From positions 137,193-201,192 of the forward strand of contig DGTQ01000026.1 in assembly GCA_002394365.1 (NCBI GenBank): 64,000 nt of DNA, given 5' to 3'. This document shows positions 42,084 through 51,654 of this stretch, piece by piece (the first letter of the stretch is position 1; the number at the start of each line of letters is the position of its first letter). A program made the translations under genes and the position numbers. Below the pieces are notes generated by a model. That model saw only the letters and a program-made list of their open reading frames with translations. It did no database searches and was not told the origin of the DNA. This DNA is from Prevotellaceae bacterium UBA4332 (lineage in GTDB: Bacteria > Bacteroidota > Bacteroidia > Bacteroidales > Bacteroidaceae).

Positions 42084-42516
42084 GGTTAGACGACATAAAC
42101 CCCACCATGTACCGACATTGAACCTCACTTCAATGCCTGACCTTATTTTTACAGTTCTTTTCTTCTTCATGATTGTTACCCACATGAGAAAAGAAACGCC
42201 ACAAGTTCAGCCTCAATTACCTGTTGGTACAAAACTTGTAAAGGCTACTAACAACCATCTCGCCTCCAACCTCTATATAGGTAAGACTGCCAACGGCGAG
42301 ACCCTGATACAACTTGATGACAAAGTGGTGAAGATAGAGAATCTTTCTGCCTTTGCAAGCAATAAGATAGCCAATCTCTCGGAGGATGATGCCTCTCTTT
42401 ATACCATAAATATAAGAGCTGACAAAAATACTCCAATGGGTGTCATTCACGACGTAAAACAGGAGTTGCGCAAGGCTGGAACGCTTAACATACGCTATAA
42501 TGGAGTTGAAGAATAA
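42076..42516 (+). CDS. exbD: ExbD/TolR-family protein 2
   Basis: A 146-residue relative of the upstream protein: PTLNLTSMPDLIFTVLFFFMIV again has the membrane aspartate, then a periplasmic domain (NTPMGVIHDVKQELRKAGTLNIRY). Two different ExbD subunits after one ExbB is a common Bacteroidota arrangement. thyA starts 9 nt later. Confidence 0.9.
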   Translation: MIKVRRHKPHHVPTLNLTSMPDLIFTVLFFFMIVTHMRKETPQVQPQLPVGTKLVKATNNHLASNLYIGKTANGETLIQLDDKVVKIENLSAFASNKIANLSEDDASLYTINIRADKNTPMGVIHDVKQELRKAGTLNIRYNGVEE

Positions 42517-42525
42517 CAGAAGTAT

Positions 42526-43320
42526 ATGAAACAATATTTAGACTTACTTAGGAAAATAACGACAGAAGGTGTGGTAAAGACAGACCGCACGGGTACAGGT
42601 ACCAAAAGCATTTTTGGAAACCAAATGCGATTCAATATGGCTGATGGTTTCCCCTTGCTTACCACCAAGAAGCTACACCTCAAGAGCATCATCTATGAAC
42701 TCCTTTGGTTTCTTAATGGTGATACTAACGTTAAGTACCTTCAGGAGCATGGAGTGCGCATCTGGAACGAATGGGCTGACGAAAATGGCGAATTAGGTCC
42801 AGTCTATGGTCATCAATGGCGTTCTTGGCCAGACTATAAAGGTGGCACCATAGACCAGATACAACAATGTGTTGACCTCATCAAGAACAACCCCAGCTCA
42901 CGTCGAATCATGGTAAGCGCCTGGAACCCTGCCGAAGTAGAAGAGATGGCTCTCCCACCCTGCCATTGTCTTTTCCAGTTCTATGTGGCTGACGGCAAAC
43001 TCTCGCTCCAACTCTACCAACGCAGTGCTGACACCTTCCTTGGTGTGCCTTTCAATATTGCCTCCTATGCTCTCTTGCTTCAAATGATGGCGCAGGTTAC
43101 TGGATTGGAGTGTGGCGATTTTGTCCACACTACTGGTGATACCCACCTCTACCTAAATCACCTTGAGCAGGCTGAACTCCAGTTAACTCGCACCCCACGT
43201 CCTCTACCAAAGATGAAGATAAATCCTGACGTGAAAGACATCTTCTCATTCCATTATGAGGACTTTGAACTCGTTGATTACGACCCATGGCCACATATTA
43301 AGGCAGAAGTATCTGTTTAG
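42526..43320 (+). CDS. thyA: Thymidylate synthase
   Basis: This enzyme makes dTMP from dUMP with methylene-tetrahydrofolate. DRTGTGTKSIFGNQMRF, the catalytic cysteine in ALPPCHCLFQFYV, QRSADTFLGVPFNIASYALL and GDTHLYLNH are all present. The 264 residues are the short classical form. It lies directly before folA, which recycles the dihydrofolate it produces. Confidence 0.98.
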   Translation: MKQYLDLLRKITTEGVVKTDRTGTGTKSIFGNQMRFNMADGFPLLTTKKLHLKSIIYELLWFLNGDTNVKYLQEHGVRIWNEWADENGELGPVYGHQWRSWPDYKGGTIDQIQQCVDLIKNNPSSRRIMVSAWNPAEVEEMALPPCHCLFQFYVADGKLSLQLYQRSADTFLGVPFNIASYALLLQMMAQVTGLECGDFVHTTGDTHLYLNHLEQAELQLTRTPRPLPKMKINPDVKDIFSFHYEDFELVDYDPWPHIKAEVSV

Positions 43321-43348
43321 TTTAACAAAAAAAACTCCTTAACCACTC

Positions 43349-43825
43349 GTGATAACAATAATAGCAGCAGTAGCAAGAAATAACGCTATAGGCAACCAAA
43401 ACAAACTCTTGTATTGGTTGCCCAATGATCTTAAACGCTTCAAGGCTCTCACCACAGGGCACACCATCATTATGGGCAGAAAGACCTTTGATTCTCTCCC
43501 CAAGGGAGCCTTGCCCAACCGCAGGAATGTTGTTGTTTCCCGCAGTTTGACCACCCTTCCTGGTTGCGATGTCTATCCATCTCTTACAGAAGCGCTAAGC
43601 AATACGTCCCCGAATGAGGATGTCTATATAATCGGTGGGGCTACAATTTACGAGCAAGCCCTTCCTCTTGCCGACCGTCTTTGCCTTACCGAAATAAACG
43701 ACACCCCAAAGGAGGCTGACGTATTCTTCCCTGACTATTCCACGTGGAAGGAAGTTTGGCGCGAAGACCATGATAAGGACGAGAAGCATAACCAGCAATA
43801 CTCTTTTGTTGACTATGTCAAATAA
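43349..43825 (+). CDS. folA: Dihydrofolate reductase
   Basis: This enzyme reduces dihydrofolate to tetrahydrofolate with NADPH. The 158 residues show MITIIAAVARNNAIGNQNKL, LPNDLKRFKALTTGHTIIMGRKTFDSLP and VYIIGGATIYEQALPLADRL. The start is GTG, 28 nt after the thyA stop. Its end overlaps the next gene by 11 nt. Confidence 0.97.
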   Translation: MITIIAAVARNNAIGNQNKLLYWLPNDLKRFKALTTGHTIIMGRKTFDSLPKGALPNRRNVVVSRSLTTLPGCDVYPSLTEALSNTSPNEDVYIIGGATIYEQALPLADRLCLTEINDTPKEADVFFPDYSTWKEVWREDHDKDEKHNQQYSFVDYVK

Positions 43826-44525
43826 CATCATAGTTAAAATATTCTCCATCTTTGTGTTCGTGACTTTGCTCCTTACCTCCTGCTCAAGCGAGGATAAAGA
43901 ACAGGAAGCACCACGTACAACCACTAAGAATGCCGTGAGCATTGGCATTTTGCCTGTCGATGAGTGCCTGCCCTATTATGTGGCAGAACACCTTGGTTTG
44001 CTTGACTCTCTTCATGCCGACGTTAGGGTTGTAAAGTATAAGGCTCTGTCAGAATGTCGCAATGCTCTTGCCGCCCATGAAATAGACCACTATATCAACG
44101 ATTCGTCTATCCACTACAGATTCTTCACCTCTAAGAAAGCACGCCTGCATCGTATCAGTCAGCTATCAGACAGAGTGATAGCTGCCGATGGCGAGGGTTA
44201 TTCCAAGCGCATCGTAGAAGAAAATATCGACTCTTTGCTGAAACTTAAGCGCCACATATTTATAATAAGGGTGGAGGACCTTGACGTGCGCACCAAGATG
44301 CTCGTCAGTAATAGTGTAGATGCAGCTATCTTGCCTGAACCTTGGGCTACACAGGCTAAGAAGGCTGGAGCTTATGAACTCAAGATTAAGCCAGCCGACT
44401 CTCTCGCCTTAAAGGCACAACCCTTTCCCAAGGTAAGTAATGCCAAACTTTCCGAGGCTCTCTCTGTAGCCAAAGACTCTATCCGAAAATATGGCAAACA
44501 AAACTACTACCCACTCTTTCAATAG
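43815..44525 (+). CDS. Solute-binding-like lipoprotein
   Basis: The protein starts at the ATG inside the end of folA (MSNNIIVKIFSIFVFVTLLLTSCSS, lipobox LLTSC), giving about 236 residues. The mature part (VSIGILPVDECLPYYVAEHLGLLDSL...SVDAAILPEPWATQAKKAG) resembles SsuA/THI5/NMT1-type periplasmic binding proteins. No ABC permease or ATPase is nearby, so the ligand and partners are unknown. Confidence 0.8.
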   Translation: MSNNIIVKIFSIFVFVTLLLTSCSSEDKEQEAPRTTTKNAVSIGILPVDECLPYYVAEHLGLLDSLHADVRVVKYKALSECRNALAAHEIDHYINDSSIHYRFFTSKKARLHRISQLSDRVIAADGEGYSKRIVEENIDSLLKLKRHIFIIRVEDLDVRTKMLVSNSVDAAILPEPWATQAKKAGAYELKIKPADSLALKAQPFPKVSNAKLSEALSVAKDSIRKYGKQNYYPLFQ

Positions 44526-44539
44526 CACAAAAAAGAAAT

Positions 44540-46594
44540 ATGCTAGCAATACATCTTATAGATAACGGACAACTCATAGAGGCTATCAACGAACTCTCAG
44601 CAATAGCCACAAAATACCCCAGCGAGGACTTCAGCGAGCGTCTTGAAGCCCTGCGTATGGAGTTCAACATGATGCAAGAATATTTCTCAAAGGGTATAAA
44701 CGACCCTAAGCGTGGCGAGATGTATCGCATAATGAAAGGAAAACTCCAAAATCTGGACTACGACATACAGGTGCGCAACGACCTCATGGAGATGCCGATG
44801 ATAAAGCCTTGGCTTAAGTCTGTCAGTCAGATGGACAGCACATTCGACGCCTTGCTACATGCAGACATGGAACACGCCTTCTACGCCGTACTCACATCCT
44901 ACCATTGGCGTAATGAGAATATCGACGACTGGGTGCATGCGTACACATCTGCCGACGGCTCCTACACCACTGCGCATTATGTCCTGCTAAGTGCTCTCAC
45001 CATTAGTGCCATGCAGCATTTCTCTAAGCAGAAAGCCCTTTGTCTTGCCAGAATTTTTAATCTGTGCAAGGACGAGGTCATGCGCCAGCGTGCCTTCGTG
45101 GGCTGTATTCTCTCCCTCTCTATGGATAGAGACATGGTGTATAACAAGAAACGCTCCGAGGTGCTCGACTGCCTGTTTTCCAACCCCGATGCCATCAAGA
45201 GTCTCATAGAGTTTCAGATGCAGCTCATCAAGTGTACTCAGGCAGATACCGACGCAACGAAGATAAACGAAACACTCATGCCAGAGATTATGAAGAACCA
45301 ACCCTTCATAATCACTCGCAACGGCATAGAGGAGCGTGACGAGGACAACGATCCGAATAGCAAGGATGACTCTTACGAGGATGCCGAGAATCGTATAGAG
45401 GCTATGGAACAGAACATTCGCAAGGTGCAGCAGATGCATCGTCAGGGTTCAGACATATTCTTTGGTGGTTTCAAGCAAATGAAGCGCTACCCGTTTTTCT
45501 ACAAGACATCCAACTGGTTTGCTCCTTTCGATATTAAGCATCCCGACCTCTCCACCGTCATGGAGAAACTGAAGAACAGCAAGTTCCTCGAGCGTGTGCT
45601 TGAGAAAGGACCATTCTGCAATTCCGATAAGTATTCCTTTGTCTTTGCCCTCTCCGATGTCATAGGCACCTTCTCGGAGAAAGTGCGCAATCTGCTCGAA
45701 GAGGGTGAGATGGGACCCATCGGTATGCACGACGATATAGCCGAGTTGCAAGACCCTGCCTATCTTCGTCGCCAATACCTGCAAGACCTCTTCAGATTCT
45801 ATTCCATCAATCCTTTGGGACAGACACTCAGCAATCCCTTCAAGGATGCAGAAGACTTCGAAGCATGGCTCATCTCCCTCTCCTATATTGATTCCACCCA
45901 CCTTATGGAGATAGGTCGCTACCTCATAAAGAAGAAATACTATCGTGGGCTCGAAGACATTATCAACTGCTATCCAGACCAAGACTGTGTTGACCTCGAT
46001 TTCCTCTCTGGCGAACTACTCCTCAGCGAGCAGGTCTATGGCGAGGCTGTAGATTACTACAACTCCTACCTTCAGGAGCACCCCAACCACCAGCCTTCCC
46101 TTCGCGGCATGGCAAAAGCCTATTATTCCAGTGGCGACTATGGCAAGGCATCCTTCTATTACGATGCCCTGCGCACTCTCGACCCAGAGCGCATCTCTTA
46201 TGCCCTCAACTATAGTATGGCTATGGTTAAAGACGGCAAAGCAGACGAAGTTCTCAACGAACTCTATCGCCTTAACTTCGAGCACCCTGACAATCATGCC
46301 GTTAGCAATACACTTGGCTGGGCATTGCTCTATGCCGAGAAGCCCGAAAAGGCACTCTCCATTTATGAGAAGATGCCATCCGATGTCATTTCTCACGACC
46401 TCTCCATCTACCTCAACTACGTTTATGCCAATTTTGTCACACGTTTCCGCATGCCCGAGTTGAAGTTCCAACGCAACGACTCCAACCAACCCACATGCCA
46501 GATGTTGCTTGAAGAGATGCGTGCAGACAATGCCATGCTCGCTATCTATGGCATAGGCGAGGCAGAAATTTCCATCATGGCACACTCTTTGTAA
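44540..46594 (+). CDS. Large TPR protein
   Basis: This is a cytoplasmic-looking protein of 684 residues with no signal peptide. The N-terminal two-thirds are alpha-helical and not recognised. A charged coiled-coil-like segment (DEDNDPNSKDDSYEDAENRIEAMEQNIRKVQQM) lies near 275-310. The C-terminal 180 residues are tetratricopeptide repeats (LLSEQVYGEAVDYYNSYLQEHPNHQPSLRGMAKAYY, GKASFYYDALRTLDPERISYAL). It lies 14 nt after the binding-protein gene and 39 nt before the ClpC-like gene, so an adaptor role for the unfoldase is a reasonable guess. Confidence 0.75.
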   Translation: MLAIHLIDNGQLIEAINELSAIATKYPSEDFSERLEALRMEFNMMQEYFSKGINDPKRGEMYRIMKGKLQNLDYDIQVRNDLMEMPMIKPWLKSVSQMDSTFDALLHADMEHAFYAVLTSYHWRNENIDDWVHAYTSADGSYTTAHYVLLSALTISAMQHFSKQKALCLARIFNLCKDEVMRQRAFVGCILSLSMDRDMVYNKKRSEVLDCLFSNPDAIKSLIEFQMQLIKCTQADTDATKINETLMPEIMKNQPFIITRNGIEERDEDNDPNSKDDSYEDAENRIEAMEQNIRKVQQMHRQGSDIFFGGFKQMKRYPFFYKTSNWFAPFDIKHPDLSTVMEKLKNSKFLERVLEKGPFCNSDKYSFVFALSDVIGTFSEKVRNLLEEGEMGPIGMHDDIAELQDPAYLRRQYLQDLFRFYSINPLGQTLSNPFKDAEDFEAWLISLSYIDSTHLMEIGRYLIKKKYYRGLEDIINCYPDQDCVDLDFLSGELLLSEQVYGEAVDYYNSYLQEHPNHQPSLRGMAKAYYSSGDYGKASFYYDALRTLDPERISYALNYSMAMVKDGKADEVLNELYRLNFEHPDNHAVSNTLGWALLYAEKPEKALSIYEKMPSDVISHDLSIYLNYVYANFVTRFRMPELKFQRNDSNQPTCQMLLEEMRADNAMLAIYGIGEAEISIMAHSL

Positions 46595-46633
46595 GTAACC
46601 CGAATATTCAGTTTATTCAGATTATTTCAAAAG

Positions 46634-48724
46634 ATGAAAGAAGAAAGATACATGAAAATAAAGGCCATCAATCTCTCCGATGACGAGGAGGAGTATGATG
46701 ACACCATAGACGAAGAGCCACAAGATACTGCCACCACGCAGGAAAAGTCTGGTGGTTCAAAGCCTACGAGCAAGACACCTACCATAAACCGTTTCTCCGT
46801 TGACCTCACTCAGGCAGCCGAGGAAGGGAAACTTGACCCAGTAGTAGGTCGTGAGCGAGAGATACAACGCTTGCAGGAGATACTCCTCCGTCGCAAGAAG
46901 AACAATCCTGTGCTCATAGGCGAGCCTGGCGTGGGCAAGAGTGCCATAGTAGAAGGCTTGGCACAGATGATAGCCGACAAGCGTGTCTCTCCCATCCTTC
47001 ACAACAAGCGCCTCGTCTCGCTTGATATGGCAAGTATGGTGGCAGGCACTAAGTATCGTGGTCAGTTTGAAGAGCGCATCAAGAACCTCATAAAGGAACT
47101 TGAGAGCAACCCCAACATTATTATCTTCATCGACGAGATACACACTATCATAGGTGCAGGAGGCGCAAGCGGCTCTATGGATGCAGCCAATATTCTGAAG
47201 CCAGCCTTGGCTCGTGGTGTCATCCAGTGTATCGGAGCCACCACCCTCGACGAATATCGCAAGTCTATAGAGAAAGACGGAGCCCTCGAGCGTCGTTTCC
47301 AGAAGATAGTAGTAGAGCCATCCACTGCCGACGAGACTATGCAGATACTCTCGAATATTCGCGAGAGATACGAGCAATACCACCATGTCAACTATTCAGA
47401 AGAGGCACTTCACGCATGTGTCAAACTGACACAACGTTATATTACCGACCGTGCCTTTCCCGATAAGGCTATCGATGCCCTCGATGAAGTCGGCGCACGC
47501 ATACACTTGCACCATGCTGACATACCAGTCAACATAACCGACCTCGAACGTGACATCAAGGCTGTCAAGGACAAGAAACTCCTTGCCGTCCAGAACCAGA
47601 ACTTCGAGCTTGCTGCAAGTTTTCGCGACCAGCAGCAGAAACTTGAAGACCAGCTTGCCGACATGACACGTCGCTGGTCTGAAGGTAGCGCTGGCGACCG
47701 AGAGAACGTAACCGTTGACGACGTGGCAGACGTTGTATCAATCATGACAGGCATACCCGTTCAGCGAGTAGCCGAGAGCGAGGGTGAGCGTCTGCGTAAT
47801 ATGTCTGGCAGGCTCAAGGAGCAAGTCATAGCTCAGGACAAGGCAATAGAAAAGATGGTAAAAGCTATCCAGCGCAATCGTGTCGGACTGCATGACCCTA
47901 ACCACCCCATAGGTGTCTTTATGTTCCTTGGTCCTACAGGTGTGGGCAAAACCCATCTTGCCAAGAAACTCGCCGAGGAAATGTTCGGCTCAGCCGATGC
48001 CCTCATACGCATTGACATGAGCGAATACGCAGAGGCTTTCAATACATCTCGCCTCGTTGGAGCCCCTCCAGGATACGTAGGATATGAAGAAGGAGGACAG
48101 CTCACAGAACGAGTACGCCGTAAGCCCTACTCTATCGTCTTGCTCGACGAGATAGAGAAAGCCAATAGCAACGTGTTCAACATGCTTCTGCAGGTGCTCG
48201 ACGAAGGTCGCCTAACCGATGGCAACGGTCGTCTCATAGACTTCCGCAACACCATCATCATCATGACCAGCAACACAGGCACACGCCAGCTCAAGGAGTT
48301 TGCCCACGGAGTAGGCTTCAACGCTGCCTCCAGCGGACTTTCCAATGGTGTGCTTGGCGATAAAGACAAGGAGTATGCACGCTCCATCATACAAAAGAGC
48401 CTCTCCAAACAGTTCGCCCCAGAGTTCCTCAATCGTCTCGACGAAATCATCATGTTTGACCAGCTCGACCTCTCAGCCATCAGGCAGATAATAGAGATAG
48501 AGCTCAAGGGACTCTACAAGCGTATCGAGGATATGGGTTACAAGCTCACTATCACAGACGAGGTAAAGGACAAGGTAGCACGCAAGGGTTACGACATCCA
48601 GTTTGGCGCCCGTCCGCTCAAGCGTGCCATACAAACCTACATCGAAGACTCAGTCTGCGAAAAGATACTCGCCAACGAACTTCCCCAAGGCTCAGAAATC
48701 CTTGTCGATTCCATAGCAGAGTAG
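46634..48724 (+). CDS. clpC: ClpC-like AAA+ unfoldase lacking the N-domain
   Basis: A 696-residue double-ring ATPase. Residues 1-50 are an acidic, disordered-looking leader (SDDEEEYDDTIDEE) instead of the Clp N-domain. D1 has Walker A GEPGVGKS (about 96-103) and IIIFIDEIH. A UVR-type segment (NQNFELAASFRDQQQKLEDQL) lies at about 321-341. D2 has GPTGVGKTH (433-441) and IVLLDEIEKA. HGVGFNAA near 560 carries the hydrophobic tripeptide that docks ClpP. Without the N-domain, which binds adaptors and substrates, recruitment must work otherwise; the TPR protein just upstream is a candidate. The start could also be the second ATG (MKIKAINLS). Confidence 0.88.
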   Translation: MKEERYMKIKAINLSDDEEEYDDTIDEEPQDTATTQEKSGGSKPTSKTPTINRFSVDLTQAAEEGKLDPVVGREREIQRLQEILLRRKKNNPVLIGEPGVGKSAIVEGLAQMIADKRVSPILHNKRLVSLDMASMVAGTKYRGQFEERIKNLIKELESNPNIIIFIDEIHTIIGAGGASGSMDAANILKPALARGVIQCIGATTLDEYRKSIEKDGALERRFQKIVVEPSTADETMQILSNIRERYEQYHHVNYSEEALHACVKLTQRYITDRAFPDKAIDALDEVGARIHLHHADIPVNITDLERDIKAVKDKKLLAVQNQNFELAASFRDQQQKLEDQLADMTRRWSEGSAGDRENVTVDDVADVVSIMTGIPVQRVAESEGERLRNMSGRLKEQVIAQDKAIEKMVKAIQRNRVGLHDPNHPIGVFMFLGPTGVGKTHLAKKLAEEMFGSADALIRIDMSEYAEAFNTSRLVGAPPGYVGYEEGGQLTERVRRKPYSIVLLDEIEKANSNVFNMLLQVLDEGRLTDGNGRLIDFRNTIIIMTSNTGTRQLKEFAHGVGFNAASSGLSNGVLGDKDKEYARSIIQKSLSKQFAPEFLNRLDEIIMFDQLDLSAIRQIIEIELKGLYKRIEDMGYKLTITDEVKDKVARKGYDIQFGARPLKRAIQTYIEDSVCEKILANELPQGSEILVDSIAE

Positions 48725-48761
48725 AAAAAGAACTCACATTTTAATATCAACAAGAAACAAG

Positions 48762-48793
48762 CGGCATCCCTACACATAGTTGTAAGGATGCCG
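48762..48793. terminator. Bidirectional hairpin between clpC and the restriction-modification operon
   Basis: CGGCATCC-C-TAC pairs with GTA-A-GGATGCCG around a short loop. It lies between two convergent genes and could serve both. No strong U tract is present on either side. Confidence 0.6.
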
Positions 48794-48843
48794 TAATTGT
48801 TATTTGTACTTACCCTAGAAAGCCTTCACTCCTCCTTAAAATT

Positions 48844-51654
48844 TCATTCTGCAGCAAGGCTATAATCATTTTTTATTGGTAAAGAATAACCTATATTTGT
48901 GTTGTCAGTATTTATCTGGATGATATTTTGTTTTGCTGTTTTGCGCATATTTCTCATGGCTTTAAGACTTTGTATTATAATTGGATAGTATTTATCCAGA
49001 CTATACATCCTGAGAACTTTCAAATCATACTCATACCGTTTTGGGTCAGATAATTCCTTGTCAAAATTTATCACACCACGAGACTTCAATGTTGTAAACG
49101 CACTTTTTATTTCATCCGCTTGTTCTTCCGATAAGCTATCAGGGTTTAGCATATAACATTTAGAGATAGAATCTTTGTTTATATCAAGCACCCCCAATCC
49201 TCTTCCGAAACCGACAGCCTCTATATAGAATAGCGATATTATAGAGTTCAGCAAAGCATGTAAGAGTTCTAAATCTCCAGTTAGTATTTTTCGTTTTAAT
49301 CCAATCAGTCTTTGGTTTATAAATGTAGGATATGCAAATTTAGCATAAAACATCCTGTCATCTGGATTCATCATGGTAAATAATTCTGCCATTTCATCCG
49401 TAGATAACTCGTACCATTGCATATTAGGCTTTGATAAAACTTGTGGCAAAGGTTTTCCCGTGCCGTTTTTCTCCCCTGCAAATCTTCTTATCCACGCTAA
49501 AGCCCCCGAGTAATTATTTGATACAAGTTCATCCATTGTCAGAGAGCAACAAAAAGCCTTTCTATCTGTTGTTGCATCATAGTTTTCTGTATGACGAGCA
49601 TTTATTAACACATCTTTAAGAAAATCTTTTTCAATATTGTGTTCACCTTGTGGATAAAACAATTGATCCCAACCACGACGGCTTCCTCTAAAAACTTTAA
49701 AATGATTACTTAATGGGACTAATTTGTCTGATATTTCCAACAGCCATTTTACGTTGGAGAATAAAGAGTTATAAGATACATTCAGATGTCTTAATCGTGC
49801 TATTTCATCTTCACTATAGTTTACTCTTGAAATAATATCAGGGTCTATATCTTCGTTCAAGAGTGATGAGTTAACGATTATGTCTTCATAATCTCTTTCT
49901 GTCTCGATAGCCTGCAGATTTCTTTTCCACGAGAAGAATGTCATTTCTGTTTTGTTTTCTTCTTTAATTTTCCTCCGCATGACAAGTAATGCTGTTACAA
50001 TATCGGCATTGTTAAACCATCTGCCATTTGCACTTGCATGTATTTTTATTTCGTCAAAATATTCTTGCACAGCATTTAAGAATAGGTAGCCTGACTCTGT
50101 TCCCAAAAAAGAGTTAGACAATATCAAACCTACATAACCACCTTCTTTTATTAAATCTTTCAAGTGTAGAGCAATATAATAGCTCAGGTCTGATCTTCCT
50201 GATAAATTGTATTTATGCCTAAGGCTTTCTATTAACTCAGTATCATCTGCAGAAATTTCGCTCGATTTTACAAATGGAAGGTTTGATACAATGGAGTCAA
50301 ATAACGGAATGGCAAAAGTTTCTTTCTTACCTGTCTGTGGATTGACGATTTCCACTTTGTCTCCAGTTTTCAATAATAAAATATCTTTCTGAAAAAGCCT
50401 ACTAGGTATATTTATCGTGTCATAACTGGTCATTGCAAGGTTTGCTATCTGCAAAGGCAATTGGAACTTGTCACTTGCCCAAGTGGTTTCCATAGCCTTT
50501 GTTGCACCCATCTTTTCTTTTTTTACGGTTATAATGTAATTGGGAATGGTTCCTGTCCCACAGCACCCATCATAACATTCTCCCAATATATTATGAATGG
50601 TAATTTTTGATAATATTTTTGCCAATGTTGGAGGAGTTGGATATTGTCCATTGACAAGTCGCTTGGATACATTTACTGAATCTTCCAACACCCTCTGTAA
50701 AATATGCTGGTTTATATTGTGAATAGGAGAATCTCTTAGTGTCAAAGACAACTCTACTATTGCCGACCAAGTTTGTCTTGGGAGCAATTCATTATACTGT
50801 ACAGGACGAAATATGTTATAGAAATCACTTTTTTCTGTTATCTGACGCAATATCTCATTACATTCATGAGGTGTTGTTTCGTAATCTACATTATCTATAA
50901 TAAAAGCAGTTTGTTGATATTTCTTTATTAGATGAGCAAAAATTATACGGTTAGTCCAATTTAGAATAATGTTTTTGGCATAGGCTGAATACATACTTGT
51001 CTCATCACCCTCATATTCTGTTTTTATATTTTTCCACCAATTAGTTATAAAAGCATCTATAATTATATTTTCGTTTGATGCCTCACGCAAGGTTTCTGCT
51101 ACGCCATTCTTGTATTCATTAACAAGATTTGAGACTGATGTTTTTGTGAGGACTTCTCCCAAAAACGTTTTTTTTACATCACCAGAAATCAGATACTCGT
51201 TAACAGATGTAAGCACACTTTTTAAAGTCTTTTCCCATTGATGTTTGTATAATTGAACGTCGTTTCTTGTCTTAATTTTTTGGTTACGCCATTCTCGCTT
51301 AACTTGAAATTCCGCATTGTCATTATCATATACATATAATTTAACATGGGAAAAGTTCCATATTACACAACTATTCAAATTTAGAGCTTTGGCTTTTCTT
51401 TGTGCATCTTTTACGAATGTAGTATCCGTAATAGAAACATCTGGCATCTTAAGTTCCCATCCTTGCAGAATACTGGATAATTCGTTGTCTCCATACAAGA
51501 TGACATCTGGAAACATGCTCTTTCCCTTTTGCGTACTTACTGTTGACTCTCCACCTGCTCTCTTAATCACCAAATCGTTGGAATCAGCAAACTGATTTAT
51601 TTGGGTTATCAACTCTATACCCCAGCTTCTCTCATTCTTTCGTACTGTTGTCAT
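48844..51654 (-). CDS. Single-chain restriction endonuclease-N6-adenine methyltransferase (type IIG-like)
   Basis: The protein has 936 residues. The N-terminal part has a PD-(D/E)xK pattern: Asp 50 in FPDVILYG, and Glu 67 and Lys 69 in GWELKMPD. A helical region follows, then the methyltransferase: GQYPTPPTLAKIL (337-350), motif I DGCCGTG (362-368) and motif IV SNLPF (457-461, the NPPF/NPPY position). The last 300 residues contain FKVFRGSRRGWDQLFYP and look like a target-recognition region. Motif order is gamma type. The coding sequence is clearly more AT-rich than its neighbours, which suggests transfer. It overlaps the upstream methyltransferase gene by 23 nt. Confidence 0.83.
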   Translation of the reverse strand: MTTVRKNERSWGIELITQINQFADSNDLVIKRAGGESTVSTQKGKSMFPDVILYGDNELSSILQGWELKMPDVSITDTTFVKDAQRKAKALNLNSCVIWNFSHVKLYVYDNDNAEFQVKREWRNQKIKTRNDVQLYKHQWEKTLKSVLTSVNEYLISGDVKKTFLGEVLTKTSVSNLVNEYKNGVAETLREASNENIIIDAFITNWWKNIKTEYEGDETSMYSAYAKNIILNWTNRIIFAHLIKKYQQTAFIIDNVDYETTPHECNEILRQITEKSDFYNIFRPVQYNELLPRQTWSAIVELSLTLRDSPIHNINQHILQRVLEDSVNVSKRLVNGQYPTPPTLAKILSKITIHNILGECYDGCCGTGTIPNYIITVKKEKMGATKAMETTWASDKFQLPLQIANLAMTSYDTINIPSRLFQKDILLLKTGDKVEIVNPQTGKKETFAIPLFDSIVSNLPFVKSSEISADDTELIESLRHKYNLSGRSDLSYYIALHLKDLIKEGGYVGLILSNSFLGTESGYLFLNAVQEYFDEIKIHASANGRWFNNADIVTALLVMRRKIKEENKTEMTFFSWKRNLQAIETERDYEDIIVNSSLLNEDIDPDIISRVNYSEDEIARLRHLNVSYNSLFSNVKWLLEISDKLVPLSNHFKVFRGSRRGWDQLFYPQGEHNIEKDFLKDVLINARHTENYDATTDRKAFCCSLTMDELVSNNYSGALAWIRRFAGEKNGTGKPLPQVLSKPNMQWYELSTDEMAELFTMMNPDDRMFYAKFAYPTFINQRLIGLKRKILTGDLELLHALLNSIISLFYIEAVGFGRGLGVLDINKDSISKCYMLNPDSLSEEQADEIKSAFTTLKSRGVINFDKELSDPKRYEYDLKVLRMYSLDKYYPIIIQSLKAMRNMRKTAKQNIIQINTDNTNIGYSLPIKNDYSLAAE

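Noticed and set aside
43770..43814. Earlier start for the solute-binding-like lipoprotein
   Set aside because: It would lie inside folA and put 15 extra residues before a clean lipoprotein signal that begins at the ATG at 43815.
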